A stretch of DNA of 64,000 bases from Glycomyces sp. TRM65418 (lineage in GTDB: Bacteria > Actinomycetota > Actinomycetes > Mycobacteriales > Micromonosporaceae). Both the position numbers and the translations under genes were made by a program. This document shows, in pieces, positions 7,737 through 16,013 of this stretch (position 1 is its first letter; every line of letters begins with the position of its first letter). The notes under the pieces are model-generated. The model made no database searches and had not been told where the DNA came from. It saw only the letters and a list, made by a program, of their open reading frames with translations. The stretch lies in the NCBI RefSeq assembly GCF_019710475.1, contig NZ_JAJFAX010000001.1, positions 620,001 through 684,000 on the forward strand, given 5' to 3'.

Positions 7737-8492
7737 TCAGTGGGACATGACCTTGGACAGGAAGTCCTGCGCGCGTTCGGTCTTCGGGTCGTCGAAGAAC
7801 TCGTCCGGCGTGGCGGTCTCGACGATCTGGCCCTCGGCCATGAACACGACCCGGTTGGCCGCGCGGCGGGCGAAGCCCATCTCGTGCGTGACCACGACCA
7901 TCGTCATGCCCTCGCGGGCGAGGTCCTGCATGACGTCGAGGACCTCGTTGATCATCTCGGGGTCGAGCGCGGAGGTCGGCTCGTCGAACATCATCAGCTT
8001 GGGGTCCATGGCCAGGCCGCGGGCGATCGCGACGCGCTGCTGCTGGCCGCCCGACAGCTGCGACGGGAACGCGTCGGCCTTCTCCGACATGCCCACGCGC
8101 TCCAGGAGCTGGCGGCCGCGGGCCTCGGCCTTGGCCTTGGACATGCGGCGCACCTTGATCGGGCCGAGCGTGATGTTCTGCAGCACGGTGAGGTGCGCGA
8201 ACAGGTTGAAGTGCTGGAAGACCATGCCGACGTCGGCGCGGAGGTTCGCGAGCGCGCGGCCCTCGGCCGGAAGCGGCTTGCCGTTGACCTCGATCGATCC
8301 TGAGTCGACGGTCTCGAGCCGGTTGATCGTGCGGCAGAGCGTCGACTTGCCGGAGCCGGAGGGTCCGATGAGGACCACCACCTCGCCGTCCTCCACGGTC
8401 AGGTCGATGTCCTTGAGCGCGTGCAGGTCGCCGAAGTACTTGTTGACGCCGGAGATGCTGACCATCGGTGCCTTCGGCTGCGTTGCTTCCAT
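7737..8492 (-). CDS. gluA: Glutamate ABC transporter ATPase GluA
   Basis: First gene of the leftward importer operon. It starts at ATG 8492 after AGGGACACGA and encodes 251 residues. Walker A is GPSGSGKSTL, the Q loop is FQHFNLFAHLTVLQN, the signature is LSGGQQQRVAIARGLA and Walker B is LMMFDEPTSALDPE, followed by the H-loop VVVTHEMGFAR. This is a textbook polar amino acid transport ATPase. The promoter should lie in the 249 bp shared with the divergent lipB gene. Confidence 0.93.
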   Translation of the reverse strand: MEATQPKAPMVSISGVNKYFGDLHALKDIDLTVEDGEVVVLIGPSGSGKSTLCRTINRLETVDSGSIEVNGKPLPAEGRALANLRADVGMVFQHFNLFAHLTVLQNITLGPIKVRRMSKAKAEARGRQLLERVGMSEKADAFPSQLSGGQQQRVAIARGLAMDPKLMMFDEPTSALDPEMINEVLDVMQDLAREGMTMVVVTHEMGFARRAANRVVFMAEGQIVETATPDEFFDDPKTERAQDFLSKVMSH

Positions 8493-8741
8493 TCGTGTCC
8501 CTGTTGTCGTGTAACCCTCGACTGGCGCGGGGCGAGCGGATCGGGCGTTGCGTACCTGGAAATAGTAGTGCGACAGGTCACGCAGGGTCCCCAGGGGCGG
8601 CCACAGCCGCAACTCGTCGGCAGTTGGGCAACATTTTCATAAAGAACGACTCGGGCGAAACGGGTGGGCGTCCCACCGGGAGAAGGTGACGCTCGCGGCG
8701 TCCGCTGGGCGCGGAGGCCCGGGGAGGATTATCGTCGATCC

Positions 8742-9413
8742 ATGAGCGCACCTGTGGGAACCGCGAGCGCCGACGCCGCGGGCATCACCGTCGAGAAGCG
8801 GGGCCTGGTCGACTACCAGGAGGCCTGGGACTACCAGAAGGAACTCCAGCAGCGGCGGATCGACGACGAGATCGGCGACACCGTCCTGCTCCTCCAGCAT
8901 CCGAGCGTGTACACCGCCGGGCGGCGGACCGAGACGTGGGCGCTGCCGCAGGATGGCACCCCCGTCGTCACGGTCGACCGCGGCGGCCAGATCACCTGGC
9001 ACGGGCCGGGCCAGATCGTGGGTTATCCGATCATCAAGCTGCGCAAGAAGAACGACATCGTCGGCTACGTGCGGCGGGTCGAGGACGCCGTCACGGCGGT
9101 CTGCCACGAGCTCGGGGTGACCTCGGCGCGGGGCCGGATGCGCGACCGCACGGGCGTGTGGCTCCCCGCCGACGACCAGGGGCCCGAGCGGAAGATCTGC
9201 GCGATCGGCGTGCGGGTCCGCTGGGCGACGACCATGCACGGGTTCGCGCTCAACTGCAACCCGGACATGAGCCATTGGGAGCGGATCGCGCCGTGCGCGA
9301 TCACCGACGCGGACGTGACGAGTCTCTCGCGCGAGCTCGGGCGCGAGGTCACCGTGGAGGAGGTCCTCCCGGTGGTCGAGAAGCACTTGGGGCTCCTGCT
9401 CGAACGGGACTAG
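8742..9413 (+). CDS. lipB: Octanoyltransferase LipB
   Basis: LipB moves octanoate from acyl carrier protein to the lipoyl domains of 2-oxoacid dehydrogenases and GcvH. The 223-residue protein has the family signature [17 protein letters not shown], the catalytic lysine in [11 protein letters not shown], the [10 protein letters not shown] strand and the acyl-acceptor cysteine in [14 protein letters not shown]. The ATG at 8742 is chosen with GGGGAGG upstream. lipA is not in the window. It converges on the hydrolase gene across a shared hairpin. Confidence 0.95.
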   Translation: MSAPVGTASADAAGITVEKRGLVDYQEAWDYQKELQQRRIDDEIGDTVLLLQHPSVYTAGRRTETWALPQDGTPVVTVDRGGQITWHGPGQIVGYPIIKLRKKNDIVGYVRRVEDAVTAVCHELGVTSARGRMRDRTGVWLPADDQGPERKICAIGVRVRWATTMHGFALNCNPDMSHWERIAPCAITDADVTSLSRELGREVTVEEVLPVVEKHLGLLLERD

Positions 9414-9423
9414 GGCGAAGGGG

Positions 9424-9455
9424 ACGGGCGCGGTCGGCGGGGCGGCCGCGCCCGT
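9424..9455. terminator. Terminator between lipB and hydrolase gene
   Basis: ACGGGCGCGG (9424-9433) pairs with CCGCGCCCGT (9446-9455) over a GC-rich 12-base loop. It lies between convergent genes. Confidence 0.7.
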
Positions 9456-9464
9456 TGCGCGTCC

Positions 9465-10844
9465 TCAGCAGGCGTCGTAGGCCTCGGGCTGCTCGTCGGC
9501 GAACTCGGGCGTCTGGTGGAGCAGGACCTTGAGGATGTTGTTCCAGGCGTCGGACTCGGGGTAGAAGATCTCCGAGTGGGAGTGGACGCCCTCGACCGGT
9601 TTCCCGGCGATGCCCTGTTCGGCGAGGCTGATCCCGTAGTCGTCCACGGCGTCGGGCGCGTCGGAGAGGCGGCCGGTGGCGAGGTTGCGGTTGCCGGGGA
9701 AGTCGTCGGGGTCGGCGCCGTGGCCGAGGAGCGGCACGTACGGCATGCCCTGGACGTACGAGATCGGGTCGCCGGGGCCGGTGATCGAGTAGCGGGGGCG
9801 GCACGGCTCGGTGTAGTCCTCGGGGCTGTAGACGTCGTTGCCCATGCCGGCCGAGGCGATGTGGAGGACCTGGTCGGCCGCGACGTCGTAGGTCTCGGCG
9901 TAGCCGATGACCGCGCCGCCGTAGGAGTGGCCGGCGAGGGTGAGCGGGGTGTCCGGGCCGATCTGGTTGCGCAGGTCGAACGTGAAGGCGGCGAGGCTCT
10001 CGGCGGCGACCTGGGACCAGGACGCCCAGGACTCCTCGATCCAGCCGGAGGGCCAGGAGGCGGCGGCCCAGACGACCACCGCGAGCTCGCCCTCGGAGGC
10101 GTCCACGAAGGACTTGGCGCGGTTGTAGTAGAGCTGGAAGTTCTCGCTGGAGAGGACCGCGGAGCCGCCGGGGACGAGGATCGCGACCTTCTCGGCGGTG
10201 TCGAGGTCGCCGACGACCTCGATCCAGGAGCCGTCGCCGTTGTTGTTGTACGGGTCGAGGTACAGGAAGTCGCGGTCGGCGCCGATGAGCGAGGCGAGCT
10301 CCTCGCGGGCGGGGCGTTCGGCGTCGTCGGTCCAGGGGCGGTCCGGGCTGTCGTAGGCGGTGGAGGCCGCGGTGGTGGCCTCGAGGACGAGCCGGTTCGC
10401 GGTGATGCGGGCGTCGAAGGGCGCGCCGGGCATCTCGGCGACGACCGAGGGGTAGAGGACGGCGAGCCAGGCGGTGGCCTCCTCGCCGAGGTGCTCGAAG
10501 AACGCGTTGACCTCGACCGGGTCGAGGTCGCCGTCGGCGTCGCGGAGGGCCGCGAGGGCGGCGCCGAGCTCGCCGGAGTCGGCGGTGGGCTCGGCGGCGA
10601 CGAGGGCGGCGGCGAGCGCGGGGTCGGCGAGGGCGGTGTTGAGGACGGTAGCCGGGTCGTCGCCGGTGACGGGGGCGTCGGCGCGCATGGCGACGAGTTC
10701 CTCGGCGGGCGCCGCGGGGAGGGCGGGGACGGGGTGCAGTTGGTCGGCTTCGGCCTCGCCCAGGCGGGCGAGGCCGGCGAAGTACACGAGCGCCAAAGCG
10801 GCGACGGCCGTGAGGACCGTCGCACGCCACCACCGGAATCTCAC
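9465..10844 (-). CDS. Membrane-anchored alpha/beta hydrolase, DUF1023-like
   Basis: The GTG start at 10844 gives 459 residues beginning with a single hydrophobic helix (residues about 8-24, RATVLTAVAALALVYFAG), so the enzyme part should face outward. The C-terminal half is an alpha/beta hydrolase with the nucleophile elbow TLAGHSYGGAVIG near residue 306, preceded by KVAILVPGGSAV. This arrangement is known from actinobacterial DUF1023 proteins. Candidate acid and histidine residues are less certain; VHSHSEIFYP near the C terminus could supply the His. The substrate is unknown. Confidence 0.75.
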   Translation of the reverse strand: MRFRWWRATVLTAVAALALVYFAGLARLGEAEADQLHPVPALPAAPAEELVAMRADAPVTGDDPATVLNTALADPALAAALVAAEPTADSGELGAALAALRDADGDLDPVEVNAFFEHLGEEATAWLAVLYPSVVAEMPGAPFDARITANRLVLEATTAASTAYDSPDRPWTDDAERPAREELASLIGADRDFLYLDPYNNNGDGSWIEVVGDLDTAEKVAILVPGGSAVLSSENFQLYYNRAKSFVDASEGELAVVVWAAASWPSGWIEESWASWSQVAAESLAAFTFDLRNQIGPDTPLTLAGHSYGGAVIGYAETYDVAADQVLHIASAGMGNDVYSPEDYTEPCRPRYSITGPGDPISYVQGMPYVPLLGHGADPDDFPGNRNLATGRLSDAPDAVDDYGISLAEQGIAGKPVEGVHSHSEIFYPESDAWNNILKVLLHQTPEFADEQPEAYDAC

Positions 10845-11033
10845 CGGGTCAGCCTAACCGAGGAGCGCCCCACGCGGCGACCGCTGCACCGTGTGAGGAC
10901 AGCCTCCGGGGCGTGCAAGCGGGGGGCACGGGGCGAGCCGCTGAGCGCCGTGGCGCCGGCCCCCGTGCGGACGCTGACGGGTGGTGCCGGTCGGGCCCGG
11001 GGTGCTCGGTGCCGCGGTTCGCGCCTGGGCCGT

Positions 11034-11825
11034 TCAGGCGGCGGTGGCGGTGTAGCGGTCGCCGTTGGCGGTGAGGGTCAGCGGGAGGCCGAAGGCCTTC
11101 GAGAGCGTCTCGGAGGTGAGCGCCGTCTCGATCGGGCCCGCGGCGATCACGCCGCCGCCGGAGAGGACCATCGCGTGCGTGAAGCCCGGCGGGATCTCCT
11201 CCACGTGGTGCGTCACCAGCACCAGCGCCGGAGCGGCCTCGTCCTTCGCGAGCCCGGCGAGCGTGGCCACCAGTGCCTCGCGGGCCCCCAGGTCGAGCCC
11301 GGCCGCGGGCTCGTCCAGCAGCAGCAGCTCCGGGTCGGTCATGAGCGCCCGGGCGATGAGCACCCGCTTGCGCTCGCCTTCGGAGAGGGTGCCGAACCGG
11401 CGGTCGGCGAGCTGCGCGACGCCGAGCCAGCGCAGCAGCGAGGCCGCGCGGTCGTCGTCCTCCGGGTCGTACTGCTCGCGCCAGCGGCCCATCATGCCCC
11501 AGGCGGCGGTGCGCACGACGTCGAAGGCCCGCTCGTCGTTGGGGATCGCGTCGGCGACCTGCGTCGTGGTCAGGCCGATGCGGGGGCGCAGCTCGAACAC
11601 GTCGACGCGTCCGAGGCGCTCGCCGAGGATCTCCACGACGCCGGAGGTCGGGTGGTTGCGGGCGGCCGCTAGGTTGAGCAGCGTCGTCTTCCCCGCACCG
11701 TTGGGGCCGAGGACGACCCACCGCTGGTCGGCGTCGACTTGCCAGTCGACGCCGTCGAGGAGCTGGTTGCCGCCGCGCCGGACGGTGACGCCGGACAGGT
11801 CGAGGACGCGTTCAGACTGAGCCAC
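11034..11825 (-). CDS. ABC transporter ATP-binding protein
   Basis: A stand-alone 263-residue ATPase from a GTG start at 11825. Walker A is GPNGAGKTTL, the signature is LSEGERKRVLIARAL (first Gly replaced by Glu) and Walker B is LLLLDEPAAGLD, then LVTHHVEEIPPG. No permease gene is on this strand next to it, so its partner is unclear. It diverges from the second ABC ATPase at 12102 and could share promoter DNA with it. Confidence 0.88.
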   Translation of the reverse strand: MAQSERVLDLSGVTVRRGGNQLLDGVDWQVDADQRWVVLGPNGAGKTTLLNLAAARNHPTSGVVEILGERLGRVDVFELRPRIGLTTTQVADAIPNDERAFDVVRTAAWGMMGRWREQYDPEDDDRAASLLRWLGVAQLADRRFGTLSEGERKRVLIARALMTDPELLLLDEPAAGLDLGAREALVATLAGLAKDEAAPALVLVTHHVEEIPPGFTHAMVLSGGGVIAAGPIETALTSETLSKAFGLPLTLTANGDRYTATAA

Positions 11826-11926
11826 GGGTCAATGAAACCACGGGGCTCGGACAGCCGGACGAGGGCGGGCCCGGCGGTGCGAGTACGACACACGGACGGA
11901 ACGGGGTCCCCGCGCGGCCGGCGCGG

Positions 11927-11954
11927 CGCCGCCGGACCGCGCGGTCCGGCGGCG
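11927..11954. promoter_or_regulatory. 28-bp perfect palindrome upstream of ABC operon
   Basis: The sequence centred on CCGCGCGG between 11940 and 11941 is self-complementary over 28 bp (arm GCCGCCGGACCGC at 11928-11940). It sits in the 276 bp between divergent ABC genes. It could act as a leader hairpin or an operator; which one is undecided. Confidence 0.45.
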
Positions 11955-12101
11955 GCCCCGGGCGATGCCCGCGCCGTGCAACGACGACGCGTGTCGCGGC
12001 GTCTGAAGAGAGGAAGGCCGAACGCGTCCCGCCGCCGGGAAGCGCTTCGGCGCCGCCCTGGCGGCCACCAGACCGTTGTCCCTGCGAACCGGAATGAGCA
12101 C

Positions 12102-13154
12102 ATGCCCCCCATCATCGAGATATCGGGGTTGAGGAAGACCTATTCGAGGGCCTTCCGTCAACCGCACCACGCGCTCGACGGCCTCGACCTCGAGGTGGCC
12201 CAAGGCCAGGTCCACGGTTTCCTGGGCCCGAACGGCTCCGGGAAGACCACGACCCTGCGGGCCCTGCTCGGCCTCATCGGCGTCGACGGCGGGACCATGC
12301 GGATCTTCGGCGAGGAGGTCCCGCACCGCCTGCCGGCCGTCATCCCCAGGATCGGGGCCGTGGTCGAGTCGCCGCAGTTCTTCAAGCACTGCTCCGGTCG
12401 GCTGACGCTGCAGCTGCTCGCCGAGAGCGCGGGCCTCCCGAAGACCCGCGTCGAGGAGGTCCTGGAGCAGGTCGGGCTGCGCGACGCGGCCAAAGCCGCC
12501 GTCAAGGGCTACTCGCTGGGCATGCGCCAGCGCCTCGCCGTCGCGCAGGCGCTGCTGAAGCAGCCGCAGCTGCTGATCCTGGACGAGCCCGCGAACGGCC
12601 TGGACCCGGCCGGGATCCACCACATGCGCGAGCTGCTGCAGTGGCTCGCGCACTCGCAGGGCGTGACGGTCGTGGTCAGCTCGCACCTGCTCTCCGAGGT
12701 GCAGCAGCTGTGCGACTCGATGACGATCGTCTCCAGGGGGCGGCGCATCGTGGACGGCAGCGTCGCCGAGATCATCGCCGGGCACGGCGGGACGAGCCTG
12801 ACCGTGCGCTTCCCGGACGCGGCCTCGCTGCCGCAGGCCGCCGAGGCCCTCGAAGCCGCCGAGGAGGCCCCGCCGGGCCTGGCGGCGTCGATCGACCAGG
12901 ACCGGCTCGTGGTCACGGGCGCGCCCGAGGCCGCGTGGGTCACGCGGGCCCTCGCCGACGCGGGGATCTACCTGTCAGAGCTGCGCGCCGAGACGAAGAA
13001 CCTGGAATCGGTGTTCCTGGAGCTGACCGGTACCGCGCCGGTCCCGGGCCAGACCGTCCAGATCGGGCAGTCGGTCGAGGTGCCGGCCGCGCCGGCGCCC
13101 GTCACGGCGCCGACCGAACCGGTGACCGCCACGACGGAAGGCGACCAGCAGTGA
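12102..13154 (+). CDS. ABC transporter ATP-binding protein (drug/lantibiotic-export type)
   Basis: The ATG at 12102 begins MPPIIEISGLRKTYSRAF; 350 residues follow. Walker A FLGPNGSGKTTTLRALLGL, signature YSLGMRQRLAVAQAL and Walker B LLILDEPANGLDP place it among the CcmA/BcrA-type ATPases that power exporters of peptides or drugs. The C-terminal 110 residues are an extension ending in a proline/alanine/threonine-rich tail. The permease gene overlaps its stop by four bases (GTGA), so the two are translationally coupled and form one transporter. Confidence 0.9.
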   Translation: MPPIIEISGLRKTYSRAFRQPHHALDGLDLEVAQGQVHGFLGPNGSGKTTTLRALLGLIGVDGGTMRIFGEEVPHRLPAVIPRIGAVVESPQFFKHCSGRLTLQLLAESAGLPKTRVEEVLEQVGLRDAAKAAVKGYSLGMRQRLAVAQALLKQPQLLILDEPANGLDPAGIHHMRELLQWLAHSQGVTVVVSSHLLSEVQQLCDSMTIVSRGRRIVDGSVAEIIAGHGGTSLTVRFPDAASLPQAAEALEAAEEAPPGLAASIDQDRLVVTGAPEAAWVTRALADAGIYLSELRAETKNLESVFLELTGTAPVPGQTVQIGQSVEVPAAPAPVTAPTEPVTATTEGDQQ

Positions 13155-14170
13155 ACCTGTACCGAGCCGAACTGCGGCGCATCGTCCGCCGCCGCTTGAC
13201 GATGGTGTTCGGGATCCTGGCCGCCGCGGGCGTGCTGGTCCTGACCGTGGCCATGTGGATCGCCTCCTCCCCCGGGCCGACGGAGGCCGACCTGGCCGCC
13301 GCGCAGGCGGAGGCCGACGCGCTGAACGCCGAGCACACCGACTTCAACGACTGCCTGGAAGACGAGCGGTACTTCGAGGAGAACGGCTACGACTGGGTCG
13401 AGTCGGACCCCGTCTACCAGGACATGACGCACGAGGAGCAGTGCGCCGCCATCACCGGCGCCTGGACCGCCGAAGACGTCATCTACACCTACTCGTTCGA
13501 CTTCGCCGCCGAGGGCCGCGTGATGCTGTTCGGCGTCGCCATCGTCGGCGGACTGCTCATGATGATGCTGGCCTCCTCGGCCATCGGCGCCGAATGGTCG
13601 AGCGGCAGCATGTCGAACCTGCTGGTGTGGCACCCGAACCGGTTGAAGGTCTGGGGCGCGAAGCTCGCCGCGGCGCTGACGCTCGGCGCGGTCGCCGTGG
13701 TCGCGCTCGTGATACTGGCCTTCGGGCTGCTGTACCTGACCTCGTCCGTGCGCGGCGAGCCCGGCGACCTGAACGCGGCCTGGTGGGGCGACACGCTCCC
13801 GCAACTGGCCAGGACCGTGGTCCTGACGCTCGGCATGACCGCGCTCGGCGCGTCGATGGCGATGCTGGGGCGGCACACCGCGATCGCGGGCGGCGTCATC
13901 GCCGGGTACCTCATCGTGGGCGAGATGCTGGTCCAGCTCATCTCGATCTGGCTGCCGATGGCGTTCCCCGAGCGGCTGTCGCTGTACACGTGGATCGGGG
14001 CGTGGATCATCGGGAGGACCGAGTTGTACGACTATCCCGAGAACGGCTACGCGTCGACGCCGGAGGTCATGGTCATCACCGCTACCGAGGCCGGGCTGCT
14101 GCTGGGCGCGATCGTCCTCGTGTTCGGCGCGCTGGCGACCTGGGCGTTCCAGAAGCGCGACGTGGCGTGA
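13151..14170 (+). CDS. ABC-2 type transporter permease
   Basis: The GTG at 13151 overlaps the upstream stop (GTGA). The 339-residue product has an N-terminal helix after NLYRAELRRIVRRR (residues about 18-38), a 90-residue extracytoplasmic acidic loop with two cysteines (FNDCLEDERYF and HEEQCAAITG), then five more helices. This is the layout of BcrB/NatB-like permeases. It partners the ATPase encoded just upstream. The paired cysteines in the external loop could form a disulfide. Confidence 0.85.
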   Translation: MNLYRAELRRIVRRRLTMVFGILAAAGVLVLTVAMWIASSPGPTEADLAAAQAEADALNAEHTDFNDCLEDERYFEENGYDWVESDPVYQDMTHEEQCAAITGAWTAEDVIYTYSFDFAAEGRVMLFGVAIVGGLLMMMLASSAIGAEWSSGSMSNLLVWHPNRLKVWGAKLAAALTLGAVAVVALVILAFGLLYLTSSVRGEPGDLNAAWWGDTLPQLARTVVLTLGMTALGASMAMLGRHTAIAGGVIAGYLIVGEMLVQLISIWLPMAFPERLSLYTWIGAWIIGRTELYDYPENGYASTPEVMVITATEAGLLLGAIVLVFGALATWAFQKRDVA

Positions 14171-14205
14171 GGGCACGTCACGCCGCCGCGTGACGGAGCA
14201 GCGCG

Positions 14206-14234
14206 ACGCCGCCCGCCCAGTTCGCGGGCGGCGT
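14206..14234. terminator. Terminator between ABC permease and ROK gene
   Basis: ACGCCGCCCGC (14206-14216) pairs with GCGGGCGGCGT (14224-14234), followed by TTT on the plus strand. It serves the convergent ends of both genes. Confidence 0.85.
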
Positions 14235-14269
14235 TTCGCGTCGGCGGCGAAGGACGGCCCGAACGGCGC

Positions 14270-15439
14270 TCAGTCGAAGAGGCTCTCGCGCACGGCGTCG
14301 AGGCCGTGGAGGATCGCGCCGCGCATGACCGGCTCGTCCTGGACCGCGCCCGCGACCACGCTCGGGTTCACCGGGGCGAGCTGGGAGGTCTGGGCGGCCA
14401 CGCGTCCGGCGAGCACCAGCCCGCCCGCGTAGCCGACCGGCCCGCCGAGGACGACCACGGTGGGGTCGAGGAGGACGCAGACGGCGACGATGCCGAGGGC
14501 GATGCCGCGCGCGATCTCGTCGAGGCAGGCCTCCCCGGCTTCGCCGGCGGCGATGGCGGCGGTGAGGACGTCCTCGGGTTCGGCGGCCGCGAAGCCGTGC
14601 TTCGCGCCGATCTCGATCACCGCGTCGCCGCCGATGACGCGCTGGTAGGAGCCCTTGGACAGGCGGGTGACGACGCCGCCGGTGGGCAGTTCGCCGCCGG
14701 GCACCGGCAGGAAGCCGATCTCCCCGGCCGCGCCGCTGGCGCCGCGGTAGAGCCGGCCGTTGAGGATGACGCCGAGGCCGAGGCCGCCGCCGAACCACGC
14801 GTACACGAAGTCCGTGGCCCCGCCCGCGCCGCCGGAGCGCTGCTCGGCGAGGCACGCGAGGTTGACGTCGTTCTCGATCGCGACCGGGGGCGCGAACTCC
14901 TCGTTGAGGGCGGTGCGCAGGCCCCGGTGCCAGGCCGGGAGGTTCCAGGAGAAGCCGATCTCGCCGCTGCCGGGGTCGATGACGCCGGGCGTGCCGAGCA
15001 CGATCCGCCGCACCTTGCCCATCTCGACGCCGGCGTCGGCCACGGAGTCGGTGACGACGCGGCGGACCACGGCCACCGGGTCGGCGGAGTTCTCGACGTC
15101 GATCTCGGCGCGGCCGACGATGCGGCCGGTGAAGTCGGCGCAGGCGCCCTTGGTGGTCACGGGCCCGACCTCGACGCCGACGACGTAGGTGAAGGTCGGG
15201 ACGGCGGCGTACAGCGAGGCGTTGGGGCCGCGCCCGCCGGACTTGGAGCCGACGACCTCGACCAGGCCGCGGCTCTGGAGCCGCTCCATCATCTGGGAGG
15301 CGGTGACCTTGGACATCGAGGTGCGCTCGGCGAGCTGGGCGCGGGTCTGGGGGCCGTCCTCGAGCAGGAGCTGCAGCGCCGCCTGGTCGTTGAGGACGCG
15401 CAGCAGCTTGGGCACCCCGGGGGTGTGGCTCTTCGGCAT
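14270..15439 (-). CDS. ROK-family transcriptional regulator
   Basis: The ATG at 15439 follows GGAGGAGAAGGAAG; the product has 389 residues. An N-terminal winged helix-turn-helix (ARAQLAERT..., SKVTASQMMERLQSRGLVE; residues about 30-75) precedes a ROK sugar-kinase-like domain with WFGGGLGLGVILNGRLYRG and ASGAAGEIGFLP. The usual ROK zinc motif CxCGxxGCxE is not present. The domain binds sugars or sugar phosphates in known members. No sugar operon adjoins it, so its target genes are unknown. Confidence 0.88.
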   Translation of the reverse strand: MPKSHTPGVPKLLRVLNDQAALQLLLEDGPQTRAQLAERTSMSKVTASQMMERLQSRGLVEVVGSKSGGRGPNASLYAAVPTFTYVVGVEVGPVTTKGACADFTGRIVGRAEIDVENSADPVAVVRRVVTDSVADAGVEMGKVRRIVLGTPGVIDPGSGEIGFSWNLPAWHRGLRTALNEEFAPPVAIENDVNLACLAEQRSGGAGGATDFVYAWFGGGLGLGVILNGRLYRGASGAAGEIGFLPVPGGELPTGGVVTRLSKGSYQRVIGGDAVIEIGAKHGFAAAEPEDVLTAAIAAGEAGEACLDEIARGIALGIVAVCVLLDPTVVVLGGPVGYAGGLVLAGRVAAQTSQLAPVNPSVVAGAVQDEPVMRGAILHGLDAVRESLFD

Positions 15440-15811
15440 TCGCACTTCCTTCTCCTCCGAGCCCACATTATCCACGGGGGCCCAGGGTCCACGGCCTCCG
15501 CTGGCGCGCGAGCGCCGCGCAGGTGAGCGATAACCCCCCTGAACGGCCGCGACGCCCCTGACGACCGCCGCCGCGGGCGCGCCGTCGCCGAACCCCCGGG
15601 TCAGGGTGCCGACCGCGGGCCTGCGGTACGGCGCGCAGCGGCCCGGCCCCTGTCCGCGACCCGCGCGGCGTCATCGGCCCTCGGGCCGCTCGGCCCGGCG
15701 GCGCCCCCGAGACCGGGACGTACTCGATGGCGACGTGGCCGACCGGGGCGCCGCACACGGTCGCCTGCGGCGGCCCCGCCCGCGGACCGGCCCGTCGGGC
15801 CGCCCTCGCGG
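15440..15811. other. Intergenic DNA, no gene seen
   Basis: GC-rich DNA between the ROK start and the duplicated gdh tail. Frames that stay open here have arginine/proline/alanine-rich products typical of GC bias. The only structure recognised is a hairpin at 15797-15818. Confidence 0.5.
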
Positions 15812-15818
15812 GCGGCCC
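15797..15818. terminator. gdh: Terminator of gdh, displaced by duplication
   Basis: GGGCCGCCC (15797-15805) pairs with GGGCGGCCC (15810-15818). Its 3' arm abuts the first 101-bp duplicate. Without the duplication it would lie 20 bp beyond the gdh stop; it is now 121 bp away. Confidence 0.65.
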
Positions 15819-16013
15819 GCTCATGCGGTCGCGCCGCTCAGTCGCCGTCGGTCTCGACCAGGCTCCTGATCTGGCGCAGCGAGACCGAGAGGACCGCGAG
15901 CTTCTCGTCGGAGCGGCCCGCTCATGCGGTCGCGCCGCTCAGTCGCCGTCGGTCTCGACCAGGCTCCTGATCTGGCGCAGCGAGACCGAGAGGACCGCGA
16001 GCTTCTCGTCGGA
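15812..16013. repeat. Exact 101-bp tandem duplication of the gdh 3' end
   Basis: 15812-15912 and 15913-16013 are identical and are followed by a third GCGGCCCG at 16014. The gene-proximal copy encodes the true C terminus (stop at 15939-15941); the distal copy is a non-coding echo with its own stop. The short GCGGCCCG at each junction suggests slippage or unequal crossing over. Confidence 0.93.
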